Assembly (NCBI GenBank): GCA_005777235.1
Contig: SXND01000022.1
Location: forward strand, 1-55,588
Length of the DNA: 55,588 nucleotides
Direction: 5' to 3'
Origin: Pseudomonadota bacterium
GTDB lineage: Bacteria; Tectomicrobia; Entotheonellia; Entotheonellales; Entotheonellaceae
Shown here one piece after another: positions 43,875 through 51,874 of the stretch (the stretch's first letter is position 1; every line of letters begins with the position of its first letter). The notes under the pieces are model-generated. The model was not told the DNA's origin. It saw only the letters and a list, made by a program, of their open reading frames with translations, and did not search any database. The translations under genes were made by a program, and so were the position numbers.

Positions 43875-44339
43875 GTGACGTTACAAGGCAAAGTGGCATG
43901 GGTTACGGGGGCGTCGCGGGGTATTGGCCGAGCCATTGCACGCGGATTGGCCGCGGAGGGAGCGCGCATTGCTCTCAATGACGTCAGTCGTCCGGATGCT
44001 GCCGCCGAGGTACGAGAGGCGCTGCGGGGGCTGGGAAGTGATGGCTTCCCAGTCCAAGCGGATGTGGCCGTGGCGGCAGATGTCGAGCGCCTGGTCGCCC
44101 ACGTGCTGGCGCACTACGGACAGATCGACGTGCTGGTGCATAACGCGGCGCTGCACCGAGGGCGGCGGGTGCCGCGTTTGCCCGCCACCGAATGGGATCC
44201 CATGATCGACTCCTGTCTCAAGGGCGCCTATCATTGCTGCCAGCAGGTGGTCCCACACATGAGCGTGCGTCGCAGCGGGCGCATTTTTACGATCGGTGCG
44301 ATGGGGTCGAGGAAGGTAGCTAGAGCATTTTTGATTTAA
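43875..44339 (+). pseudogene. Short-chain dehydrogenase truncated by IS630 insertion
   Basis: The GTG start at 43875 has AGGAGA upstream. The N-terminal SDR half is normal: GKVAWVTGASRGIGRAIARG, NDVSRP, ADVAVAADVERLV and HNAALHRG. The frame stops soon after FTIGAMGSRKVA, where the IS630 relic begins (about 44322), adding a few foreign residues and a TAA. The catalytic tyrosine-lysine pair and the C-terminal half are missing, and I could not find them beyond the relic, so this is a dead remnant rather than a simple interruption. Confidence 0.85.
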
Positions 44340-44782
44340 ACAGACACATATCCTGATGATTTGAAGTAGTTGGCACATTCATCTGATGAGAAGGTGTCGA
44401 GGAGTTTTCCTATGTCTTCCCAGAGTGCATCGACAGTGCGGTGCGCGGCTTTTCGGAGCAAAGCTTTGCGTGTGGAGAACAGTTTTTCAATGAGGTTCAG
44501 GTCAGGCAAGTACGGCGGCAACTAACGCAATTCCGCACCCTGTACTTCGATGGCTTCGCGCACGCCTGCTACCTTGTGGCTACTGAGCTTATCGGCCATG
44601 ACGATATCGCCTGCACTCAGCGTTGGGCAGAGGAACTCGCGCACATAGACTAGGAACGCGTCGCCATCCATCGCCCCATCGAGCAGCATCGGCGCACTGA
44701 CTACACCGACGCGGAGTCCTGCGACAAAGGTCGTTGTCTGCCAGTGCCCGTGCGGAGAGGATACCGTCTTCCAGCCCGCCTA
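44336..44782 (-). pseudogene. IS630-type transposase relic 1
   Basis: Reading the minus strand in one frame gives SSPHGHWQTTTFVAGLRVGV, VREFLCPTLSAGDIVMADKL, then a TAG (44522-44524), then LPPYLPDLNLIEKLFST and SDECANYFKSSGYVSV before TAA. This is the C-terminal DDE half of an IS630-family transposase. The TAG replaces the tyrosine usually found before LPPYSPDLNPIE. A second in-frame TAG lies at 44780-44782, upstream of which homology is unclear. The N-terminal half is lost. It has truncated the SDR gene. Confidence 0.8.
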
Positions 44783-45639
44783 CCTGGCGTGCTGGCCGGC
44801 GTGGCTGGCCGGCGCCTGCGGCGTGATCCCCCACGTCTATGCGGCTGCCCAGCAATGGGGGGGTGTCCACATGGCGCCAGCGGATTCTCACATGCCTGCG
44901 CCAATTCATCAATCTTACGCACACCTGGGGGCAGAGCGGTGCCGTCACAGACACCTGCCACGACATCGCGCAGTGTTTAGAAGCGCAGTGGCACGAGACG
45001 GAGCATCGGCTCCCCCTCTATCCTGTCTTCACCGGGAAGACACCGCAGTGAGAGGGGCGTGCACACCACAGTTGCTTGTCCGGTGCGTGTCAGTATAAAG
45101 GCCGAACCGCTGCCGCTGCAGCCGACTGCTTCCAGCAGCGGCAGCGGTTCGGCCCTGCGGGCGGGAGGGACACTGCCAAGATAGGGCGAGACCCCGGCCA
45201 TCGCACGACCGAGCCGGTCCCGGACCGCCCCTCCCGTCCCGCTAGCACTCGGCCCTCGCTGGCGTCACCCGCCTGCCACGACGAGGCGGGTGTGGGGCCT
45301 CACCCACGCTGGCAAGCGATGGGCCACCGCGTCCGTTTTTGGGGAGGCGTGGGCCTGGACCGTGTGGCCCGCCCTGAAGCGTGGCGTTCGGTGCCCACAG
45401 GGCGCAGGGGAAAACCCCCACGCCACGCGGAGACGCCCTCCCACACCACGACGAACGGGCCAAGACCGGGAGCACCACCAAAACCGGAACCCACACGACC
45501 CTCACGGCCACGAGACCCGGCCTGGTCTCCCGCCCCCGGCCGGCCCGCGGACCTCGGCAGCGAGGGCGCGGCGCCACGACCATCACGGGGCACGCCCGAG
45601 GCACCCGCCAAGACGCGGAGGCTGGTGGCGAGCGCAGGC
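44783..45639. other. Accessory stretch without a supported gene
   Basis: On the plus strand a 70-codon frame at 44839-45051 looks protein-like (TWGQSGAVTDTCHDIAQCLE), but I do not recognise it and it has no ribosome site; it may be the tail of a lost gene. From about 45160 the sequence is very GC-rich, and overlapping frames rich in proline and arginine are open on both strands without family likeness. A short inverted repeat CACCCGCCT/AGGCGGGTG lies at 45266-45292. The large hairpin and the attC-like site in this area are listed separately. Confidence 0.5.
45100..45154. repeat. Perfect 19-bp inverted repeat with 17-base loop
   Basis: The arm at 45100-45118 (begins GGCCGAACCGC) is the exact reverse complement of 45136-45154. 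There is no T-run on either side, so it is not a standard terminator. It could be a recombination or protein-binding site, an RNA structure, or the end of a lost element. Confidence 0.75.
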
Positions 45640-45735
45640 GCCAAACATCGCCTTGGAGCCGACCGCCCCCAGCGGCCGGTGGTGGGGAGGCGGGCGGCGC
45701 TCGGTGGGGACGGCGGCTCACGGCGGGCGTTAGGC
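45640..45735 (+). other. Integron attC-like recombination site
   Basis: The site ends with a perfect core GTTAGGC (45729-45735). About 90 bp upstream it starts with GCCAAAC (45640-45646), one mismatch from the inverse core RYYYAAC. Inside are TTGGAGCCG (45653-45661) and GGCGGCTCACGG (45712-45723), which pair imperfectly with unpaired bases as in cassette attC sites. No integrase gene is in the window. It may be an isolated cassette end. Confidence 0.55.
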
Positions 45736-45893
45736 ACCGCAATCGTTGTTGATGAAGCAGTGTTTTATCGATTTAAGATCAACGCCGCTGCTGCTAACGA
45801 AGAATAAGCTTGGCTATTGCTTTCTGCGCGTATATTTTACACAGAGAAAAGCCTAGGCTTTCAAGATGCCGCCGTTTGTGTGAAAATTTTGAC

Positions 45894-45990
45894 TTAACCC
45901 AAGTTGCCACCTATGGGCGCCAAACCGCATTCCACCGTGGGCACCTTGGCTGAAACCCCGCAACCGTGGATAGGTGACAACTTAGGTTAA
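45894..45990. repeat. MITE-like element with 21-bp inverted ends
   Basis: The arm at 45894-45914 (TTAACCCAAGTTGCC...) and the reverse complement of 45970-45990 agree at 19 of 21 bases, around a 55-bp centre with no coding frame. Size and structure fit a miniature inverted-repeat element or a long RNA hairpin. No target duplication was clear. Confidence 0.6.
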
Positions 45991-45991
45991 G

Positions 45992-46020
45992 TTACCTGAG
46001 ACTAAAAAAACCTCAGGTAA
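45992..46020. repeat. Hairpin just upstream of the AT-rich methyltransferase gene
   Basis: TTACCTGAG and CTCAGGTAA are perfect 9-bp arms around an A-rich 11-base loop, ending 18 bp before the gene's ATG. It could be a regulator-binding palindrome or a leader hairpin of that gene. Confidence 0.6.
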
Positions 46021-46038
46021 TTATTATAAGCGTCGAGT

Positions 46039-47013
46039 ATGGCCTTATTCGAGAATCAAAGGCCTTTGGTTTTCCAAACTAAGTTTCCACAACGTTTCAG
46101 CTTCAATCAAGAAGACATTGAGGACAGATACATGGCTATTAACGAATTCGAGGGCACCACTCATCTTCAGGTAAGAACTATTTACTATAAGTATGAGATG
46201 AGAAAATGGTTGGGAAAAACAGTAATGAGGGCATTTGGTAGAAAGACAACTCTCTCACCATTTCATGTAAAGCATCGCTATACAGTGCGACACGCAAAGA
46301 ACATTGTTATTGACGAGGGACTTGCCGTAGTTAGCCGCAGTCAACCCTCATGGTTCTACACAGCATTTGAGCGAGATAGTGCGGATCCATTAACAAACTA
46401 CTCACTAAGATTTATTGAGGAAAATGTCTCAAAGACTGCACCAATTCTAATTACCGGTTGCGGCACCGGGATAACGACGTTTCACTTAGCAGACTGTGGT
46501 TTTAAGAGTATTGAAGGTAGGGATCTGTTAGATAAATGTATTCGGATCGCAACTCGTTTAAAGAACGAGTTTTCTTATGATGAGGTTAAGTTTCTTGTCG
46601 ATGATTGTTTTAATCCAACACTGGATGCTTGTTATGACTTAATTACTGCGATGCATTGGGTTTTTTCGGCTTGGGGTGGGAATTATGGAAATCACATTAT
46701 CACTAATCCGAAAGACCCGACAGTGCGTGAAAGGTTGCTGACGGACCTTCTTGGGAGATACGCTAAGCATTTAAATAAGAATGGTCTTATGATAATAGAG
46801 TTGACAGATGCGGTTGCAGACTATCGAGAGGCGCACGATAGTCCAGGCATTCTATCGTTGGGTCTATCGTTGGAGGACATTTACCCGATTAGGCACACCC
46901 CTGAGCAAGTAAGTAAGTGCGCTAAATCAGTCGACCTGGAAATTGTTAATAAGCAGTTGAGCGTTTCTTATGGGCATCAACCACGAACAACTTATTTTCT
47001 CAAGAAGAATTGA
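46039..47013 (+). CDS. AT-rich class I SAM methyltransferase of foreign composition
   Basis: A 324-residue protein with SAM motif I ILITGCGTGITTFHLADCGF near residue 136, an acidic residue after strand 2 (IEGRDLLDK), and FLVDDCFNP and YDLITAMHWVF as motifs II and post-II. The N-terminal ~130 residues are basic and unfamiliar. Codon use is markedly AT-rich, unlike every neighbour, which points to transfer. It lies between the attC-like site and a very GC-rich stretch. Only a weak ribosome site precedes ATG 46039. The C-terminal GHQPRTTYFLKKN is typical of small-molecule or protein methyltransferases. The target is unknown. Confidence 0.75.
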   Translation: MALFENQRPLVFQTKFPQRFSFNQEDIEDRYMAINEFEGTTHLQVRTIYYKYEMRKWLGKTVMRAFGRKTTLSPFHVKHRYTVRHAKNIVIDEGLAVVSRSQPSWFYTAFERDSADPLTNYSLRFIEENVSKTAPILITGCGTGITTFHLADCGFKSIEGRDLLDKCIRIATRLKNEFSYDEVKFLVDDCFNPTLDACYDLITAMHWVFSAWGGNYGNHIITNPKDPTVRERLLTDLLGRYAKHLNKNGLMIIELTDAVADYREAHDSPGILSLGLSLEDIYPIRHTPEQVSKCAKSVDLEIVNKQLSVSYGHQPRTTYFLKKN

Positions 47014-48124
47014 TCTTTAGTTTCCGCTCAATCAGGCAGCTTGCCATCGGCGCACATCATGGGTCGTGGGCGCCGTGACGCGGTGCTGACGCCGATGCTC
47101 CTGTACGCCCTGGGGCAGAGGGGCGGTCACCGCCGCTTGTTGCCGGCGTGCTGCTGTCGGCACGGGTCACGCGCACACATTCACACGCCACAGCCCCCGA
47201 CGCCAGCGCCCGCAGGTCGGCCGCCAGGCGCGATCCCACAAGCCCATGGCGATGGCCGCGGCCGTGGCGCCCCCGACGCCTAGACAGTGCTGGCCCACAG
47301 CGCCCACTCCGGCAGACGGTGCCGGCTTGCGTCCCTGCCCACGAACGCCTAGTGCGCGCCCAGCCTCTGTGTGGCCGCGCGCGGGACCTACCCCACACCG
47401 CAGAGGCCGACACGGGCAGCGTCGTGGCCCGCCCCAGCGGTTGCTGAAAGCGCGGATCGTGCATGCCCCCACACCGCAAGCGCGGCCCGCCCGGTGTGGG
47501 TCGGGGTGGGGCTATGGATGAACGCGTTCCCCAGAGATGGGGCCCCGGCCTGTAGAGACCGGCAGGCCATGGCGTCGGGCCGTCACATGGCGGGCGACCC
47601 GCGCCCCGCCGCGTGGGCCCCCCACGGTCAGCCGGGCCGCCCCACCGCCCCCCGCGTCCCCCACAAGCCCTGCGCCGGGCTGGCAGGGGGCGCTGGCCTG
47701 CACGAGGGCACGGCGTGGCAACTCGGCTTCCCCCTGGTCGGCCGGGTCGGCACGCCGCCCCAGACGTCGCAGGGGCCAACGGACGGCCCGGATCGAGCCG
47801 ACGGGGGCCAACACCGCGCAGCCCACGGCGGGCAGGGCGGTGTTGGCCCCCGCCTGATAGGGGCTCCCCACCCATCCACGGCGGCGCGGGCGGACGCAGC
47901 CGCCCAGAGCCCCGGCCACGGGGCAGCGCACGGCCTCTGCCGGGAGGCCCCCGGCAGCCCGCGCGGGGAAGACCGCCCCCCGACTGCGCAAAAACCGCCC
48001 AGCGTTCAGGGCCCAGAGCCGCCAGCACCGCCCCAGCTTCGTCCCGCCAGGAACCTCCGCTGCTATCCCACCTCACCAGACAGCACGACGGGAGACTAAA
48101 TCGGGCCACACGCGATTCGTACAC
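47014..48124. other. Very GC-rich 1.1-kb stretch with no convincing gene
   Basis: Frames of more than 200 codons are open on both strands, but all translate to proline-, arginine-, glycine- and alanine-rich sequence without recognisable motifs or ribosome sites, which is expected when stop codons are rare in GC-rich DNA. It may be a decayed element. It joins abruptly to the AT-rich methyltransferase gene on one side and an IS630 relic on the other. Confidence 0.5.
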
Positions 48125-49228
48125 TCACGCAGCGAGTTTGGCGTGTGCCTCAAGAGCCATGTGCTCGACAGCGGCCGTGACCTCAGGGTCCTGATACAAA
48201 CGGGATACGTGGTACTTCCATAGTCCATTGTTCCGCCTATGCTGCACGACATCGTACACGACAGCGGGTAAACGTTTCCGTTGATGGTTCCGGGTACATT
48301 TGTCGTGGACATCGCCAAACTCCCGCTCAATCGGATTGGCCCGCGGACAGTACGTCGGGAACCAGAGCAACGCAAAACGAGGGGGGCTGGCCAACCACTT
48401 CTTGACGGCTTGCGCTTGATGCATGCAGTCGTTATCCACCACGACATCGATGCGTGTGACGCGTGGCGTGGGGTACGTCCGGTCCAAGAGGGTCAGGAGA
48501 TCGAGCAATAACCCGTTGTTTTTACGAGGGCCGAGGCCATGGAGCAGTGTACCGGTGGCGAGATGCAGCGCTCCAGCCAGCGAGTATTGCTCATGTTTGC
48601 CTGGCGTCCTAACCTCTTCCTGAGTCCCTTGCGGCATCCAGGCCGCCCCGACCTTCGGCAGCAGGTGCATATCGAGTGCCTCCGCACAGAGCATGACCTC
48701 ATGCGCGTGCAAGGTTTCGTGAGGGCACCGCATGGACGCCAGACGCTCAATCCGTTGGGGGGCATCATCTTTGGCCACCAGCTTGGCCCGTTTCTACACC
48801 CAGCCGATCTCGTGGAGCCAGCGGCGCACGGTTGCTGCGGACACCGCGATGCCCTGTTTGGCCTGGAGCGTCATCGCGAGTGTGGCACCGCTCCACCGCG
48901 TGCGGCACCAGCCCTAGGCCCGTGGGGCTTTTGTGAGCATGGCGCCCAGCGAGCGCGTCAGCCAGGGCAGCACGATGGTCGCCTGGACAGCAATGGAGCG
49001 CTGCCCGGCTGGGTCGATCCGTCTCCCGAGGCTCCCCAGGCGATAGGCCCGCACGATCCGAGAGACACTGGAGCGCGAGCCAAACAGCAACGCCGCAATT
49101 GCTGTGGGGTTTCGGCCCGCCGCACACCGCAGGAAGATAGGGAATGCCCGCAGAGAGCCATACCGTGTGCGGCGGAGGATGGCGCGCCTCTGGACTTGTG
49201 CTGCTGGAGGTATCCGGTCGAGCATCAA
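48125..49228 (-). pseudogene. IS630-type transposase relic 2, full length with two in-frame TAGs
   Basis: One continuous minus-strand frame covers a whole IS630-family transposase. It has an N-terminal helix-turn-helix (RSSVSRIVRAYRLGSLG), GWCRTRWSGATLAMTLQAK, TVRRWLHEIGWV, KRAKLVAKDD, SLAGALHLATGTLLHG, DVVVDNDCMHQAQAV and YCPRANPIEREFGDVHDKC. It is broken only by TAG at 48914-48916 (before GWCRTRW) and TAG at 48794-48796 (before KRAKL, where relatives have tryptophan). The first catalytic acid region (AEALDMHLL) is also altered. This is a different subgroup from the relic at 44.3 kb. Confidence 0.82.
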
Positions 49229-49823
49229 AGCGCGCGGGTGTACGGCTTGTGCGTGGTGCGCGCATCCCAGGCATCCAGGTAGGCCGCACCAAGGACACGT
49301 GCGCGTATGCCCCGGACCATCACGGAGATGGGACTGTGTTCAACAAAACGCGCAAAGATGATGCCCAACATGGTGGCCTCCTCTGGACAGTGCGATGCGC
49401 AGGTCTCTCCTGTACCGAGAGACGGCTTACGCGTACACCTTTAGAGGGCTGGCTCTGGGATGTGGATCGGGTTCTGGGGCTTTTGTCGCTTAGGGTGCTC
49501 CTGCCGTGTTCTCCCAGGAGGTCTGGACGATGACGGAGGGACAGATCGTTATATATATATACTTGGCAGTTAGCAGCATACCACGTGCTTCCGCACTGCG
49601 CAGCCGCTGTCCATCCGTGTGGAGCACGTCCCGCAGGCAGAGAGCCCCGCCTCGTGGCACGTGCCTCTCCTGCTGGCCAATCGGCGGCGCACAGGGCACT
49701 CTGTCGATCTCCAGCACGCCTAGAGCGTCGATCCGTTCCTGGCGGCGTTGGGACAGATCTACGACGCGGACGGGTACGTCAAGCTTACCGGCGGGCCTTG
49801 CAATGGCCGACTGGGAGAGGCTT
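49229..49823. other. Gene-free stretch with a decayed frame
   Basis: No intact gene is supported. On the plus strand a frame through about 49600-49850 reads VDLQHA, TAG, then SVDPFLAALGQIYDADGYVK and LTGGPCNGRLGEA, which looks like decayed coding sequence of unknown origin. An (AT)-repeat lies at about 49549-49561. Confidence 0.45.
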
Positions 49824-50477
49824 CTAGTGGGATGTTATGGAGCGCAGCAGAGCTTCAAATAGCGCGCGGTAGGTTCTGCCTCCCGGCTCATCCGCATCCT
49901 CGTTCAACAACTGCATTGCCGGGAGAGGCAGCTCATCAGGACGGAGCTGGGCCAGCAAGCGCCTGAGGCGAGTGGCCCCGCCTGTGGAACTGATCGGCAA
50001 GCGGGGCGCCGTGGGGTAGCGTGCGCCAAACCGTTTGAACTCATCCTCAATGCCGTCCATCCCGCCAATGAACACCGCAGCCAGATAGCCGCCGGCGAAG
50101 GTATTGATCATCTGGTCCCGTAAGACATCAACACTGGCACGCAGATTGTCTCGACACGTCTGGTCGGGATCGTGGACCGCGGGGGTTAAAATCAAACCCG
50201 GAAAAGCCAGCGCTACAGCGGGCATACTGTCGCCAAAGAACTCCGACTGATAGATGGTGATGTCCGCGAGGTTCCCCAGCGCTTCCGCGGCATGATGCAC
50301 GAGGGGGGAAATCGCCGGATGGCCACCGAAGACCAGGCGCAACTGCCTATCGCGACACAGCGTGACCAGCCCGAGCACGGCTGCACGGATTTCGTACCGC
50401 TGCACATCCTGATCAAAGGGCGCGCGTCCTGGGGTGGGAATACTGGCCGAGAGAAAAATCGCCGGTTTCGTCTTCAT
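49824..50477 (-). CDS. SLOG-domain protein paired with TIR protein
   Basis: A 217-residue protein of the SLOG/LOG-like Rossmann superfamily, whose members bind or cleave nucleotide-derived ligands. It begins with FLSASIPTPGRAP, has VFGGHPAISPLV (49-60) as the first nucleotide loop, FIGGMDGIEDEFKRFG (136-151) as the glycine/acid signature, and PISSTGGATRL (161-171). No transmembrane, nuclease or sirtuin part is attached, unlike ThsA of Thoeris. ATG 50477 overlaps the TIR stop as ATGA, so translation is coupled. It could sense a signal made by the TIR enzyme or be an enzyme itself. The fold is a motif-based call; the role is inference. Confidence 0.75.
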   Translation of the reverse strand: MKTKPAIFLSASIPTPGRAPFDQDVQRYEIRAAVLGLVTLCRDRQLRLVFGGHPAISPLVHHAAEALGNLADITIYQSEFFGDSMPAVALAFPGLILTPAVHDPDQTCRDNLRASVDVLRDQMINTFAGGYLAAVFIGGMDGIEDEFKRFGARYPTAPRLPISSTGGATRLRRLLAQLRPDELPLPAMQLLNEDADEPGGRTYRALFEALLRSITSH

Positions 50478-51712
50478 AGATTGCTCATCCACTCTGTCGC
50501 CTTTTGCGCCGCTAACGACTTTGCGCTGAGTTGACTATTCAACCAGTTGAGATGCCGCAACTCCTCCGGGTGTACCCCAAGCTCATCATAGACCAGGCGG
50601 GTCCGCGTCGTGTCCATGACGACCCCATCCTGCGTCGCGAAGCGACGGAATAATTCCCTGGAGTCCGGTATGCCATCACTGGGCACCAGCGTGGCCACAG
50701 CAGACGCCGAGTCTGGGCGGCTCAGGACGAGATGCGGCATGGGGACTGGCGGCGTGCCAGCAGGATGATATGTGGCCGTGAGCTTGCTGTGTTGCGCCGC
50801 ATCGGCCAGGGCGCGCACCACGCTGTCACAACGGCGGCGGATGGAACGCATGCGCGCCTGTTCAACCTGCGGCAACAGCGTATGGACGAAAGCCGGCGTG
50901 ACCGTGTCGTCTGCTCGTTTTGCTCCCCGCACCAGGTCCGTCTCCGCTAACTGCACCGGCTCACAGAGCCCGAGGTCGGCCCAGGCGATCCTCTTGGGGT
51001 CTTGCTCACGGACACCGGGCCACAGCACCTGAATCACTTCCGTGCCGCGCTTTTGCGCCTCGACTAATTCCTTGTAGACCCACTCAGAGTTCAGCGCGTT
51101 GGCCGTGTGCAAGAGAATGACCAGGTCGATATTAGCCAGATTAGACAGCAGCGCTGGCTGAAACGACACCCCGGCTTCGATGCTGGCGGTATCAAGAAAC
51201 GTCGTAAAGCGCCGCAATTCTAGCGCCCCGTGTAACTGCACGGCCACGCCTTGGGATTCGTTGCGTTTATAGCTGAGAAAGGCGCGACGTCGCACCCGCG
51301 TCAACTCAAAGCCGGCCATGATATTGGCCACCAGTGTCGCCATGTTGGCCCAGATCTCGCCATTGAGCACCCGCAGAGCACACGGAACTTTCGTGTCAAA
51401 CGCGTCCAACGTTTCCACGATGGGCAAGACGGGGTGTCCACGCGCCATCATCGTACGTGCCACCTGCACCTGCGCCGCGTCTTCGGCCTCATCCTGTGAC
51501 AATTGCCGTCCGCACCACACGGCGACCAGCACGCCGTGCCGGGCCACGGCTTGGTTGAGGGCTCCTGGCGCGGTGATGATCTGCACATCTGCAGCGGGAT
51601 CGAGCCCCATATCCCGGACGCTGTGCTCGAACGCGGCCGCCAGGTCGGCGGCGTGCTGCGGAGCATCCGGGCCCATCATGATCAATGCATAGCCCATGGT
51701 TGCACTCTTCAT
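50474..51712 (-). CDS. TIR-domain protein with extra N- and C-terminal domains
   Basis: A 412-residue protein. Residues 1-138 form an alpha/beta domain (VLVAVWCGRQLS, HPVLPIVETLDAF) not recognised by name. Residues about 141-260 are a TIR domain with RRRAFLSYKRNES, FLDTASIEAG and SEWVYKELVEA, where E215 sits at the catalytic position of NAD-cleaving TIRs. The C-terminal 150 residues are helical and unassigned. ATG 51712 has GAGAGG 12 bases upstream; ATG 51697 with GAAGAG seven bases upstream is an equally good start. It is divergent from leuS and coupled to the SLOG gene. The pair resembles TIR/SLOG conflict systems. Confidence 0.8.
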   Translation of the reverse strand: MKSATMGYALIMMGPDAPQHAADLAAAFEHSVRDMGLDPAADVQIITAPGALNQAVARHGVLVAVWCGRQLSQDEAEDAAQVQVARTMMARGHPVLPIVETLDAFDTKVPCALRVLNGEIWANMATLVANIMAGFELTRVRRRAFLSYKRNESQGVAVQLHGALELRRFTTFLDTASIEAGVSFQPALLSNLANIDLVILLHTANALNSEWVYKELVEAQKRGTEVIQVLWPGVREQDPKRIAWADLGLCEPVQLAETDLVRGAKRADDTVTPAFVHTLLPQVEQARMRSIRRRCDSVVRALADAAQHSKLTATYHPAGTPPVPMPHLVLSRPDSASAVATLVPSDGIPDSRELFRRFATQDGVVMDTTRTRLVYDELGVHPEELRHLNWLNSQLSAKSLAAQKATEWMSNL

Positions 51713-51794
51713 ACAGCGGGAAGACCTCTCGTTCTCAAGGCGTACCCCAGTATACGCCGGCGCCCGCAAAAATGGCACGCTGGGCGCGCTGCGG

Positions 51795-51823
51795 TAGACT
51801 TTTCGCGACGATCTTGCTATACA
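51795..51823 (+). promoter_or_regulatory. Possible leuS promoter with extended -10
   Basis: TAGACT (51795-51800) and TATACA (51818-51823) with 17 bp spacing. A TG one base before the -10 box gives an extended -10 pattern. It lies about 45 bp before leuS. Confidence 0.5.
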
Positions 51824-51874
51824 TGTGCCACAGAAATCGCGGCAGTACGGGCAGGCCAGTGAGGGAAGGGTGCG

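Noticed and set aside
45242..45807. Frames of 120-240 codons before the AT-rich methyltransferase gene
   Set aside because: They run through the attC-like site and GC-rich DNA in all frames; no family likeness or ribosome site.
45894..46020. Known riboswitch upstream of the methyltransferase gene
   Set aside because: The paired arms do not show a riboswitch consensus that I recognise; a MITE-like repeat explains the long inverted ends better.
47057..48124. 355-codon minus-strand frame in the GC-rich block
   Set aside because: Several equally long frames overlap on both strands and all are proline/arginine/glycine-rich without motifs; length alone is not evidence here.
44336..49228. Reassignment of TAG as a sense codon in this genome
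   Set aside because: rpsB, rplS, rnhB, pilD and iscB all end in TAG at the expected C-terminus, so TAG works as a stop; only IS relics carry internal TAGs.
49549..49561. AT dinucleotide repeat as a contingency (phase-variation) tract
   Set aside because: Only about six units and not inside or just upstream of a supported gene.
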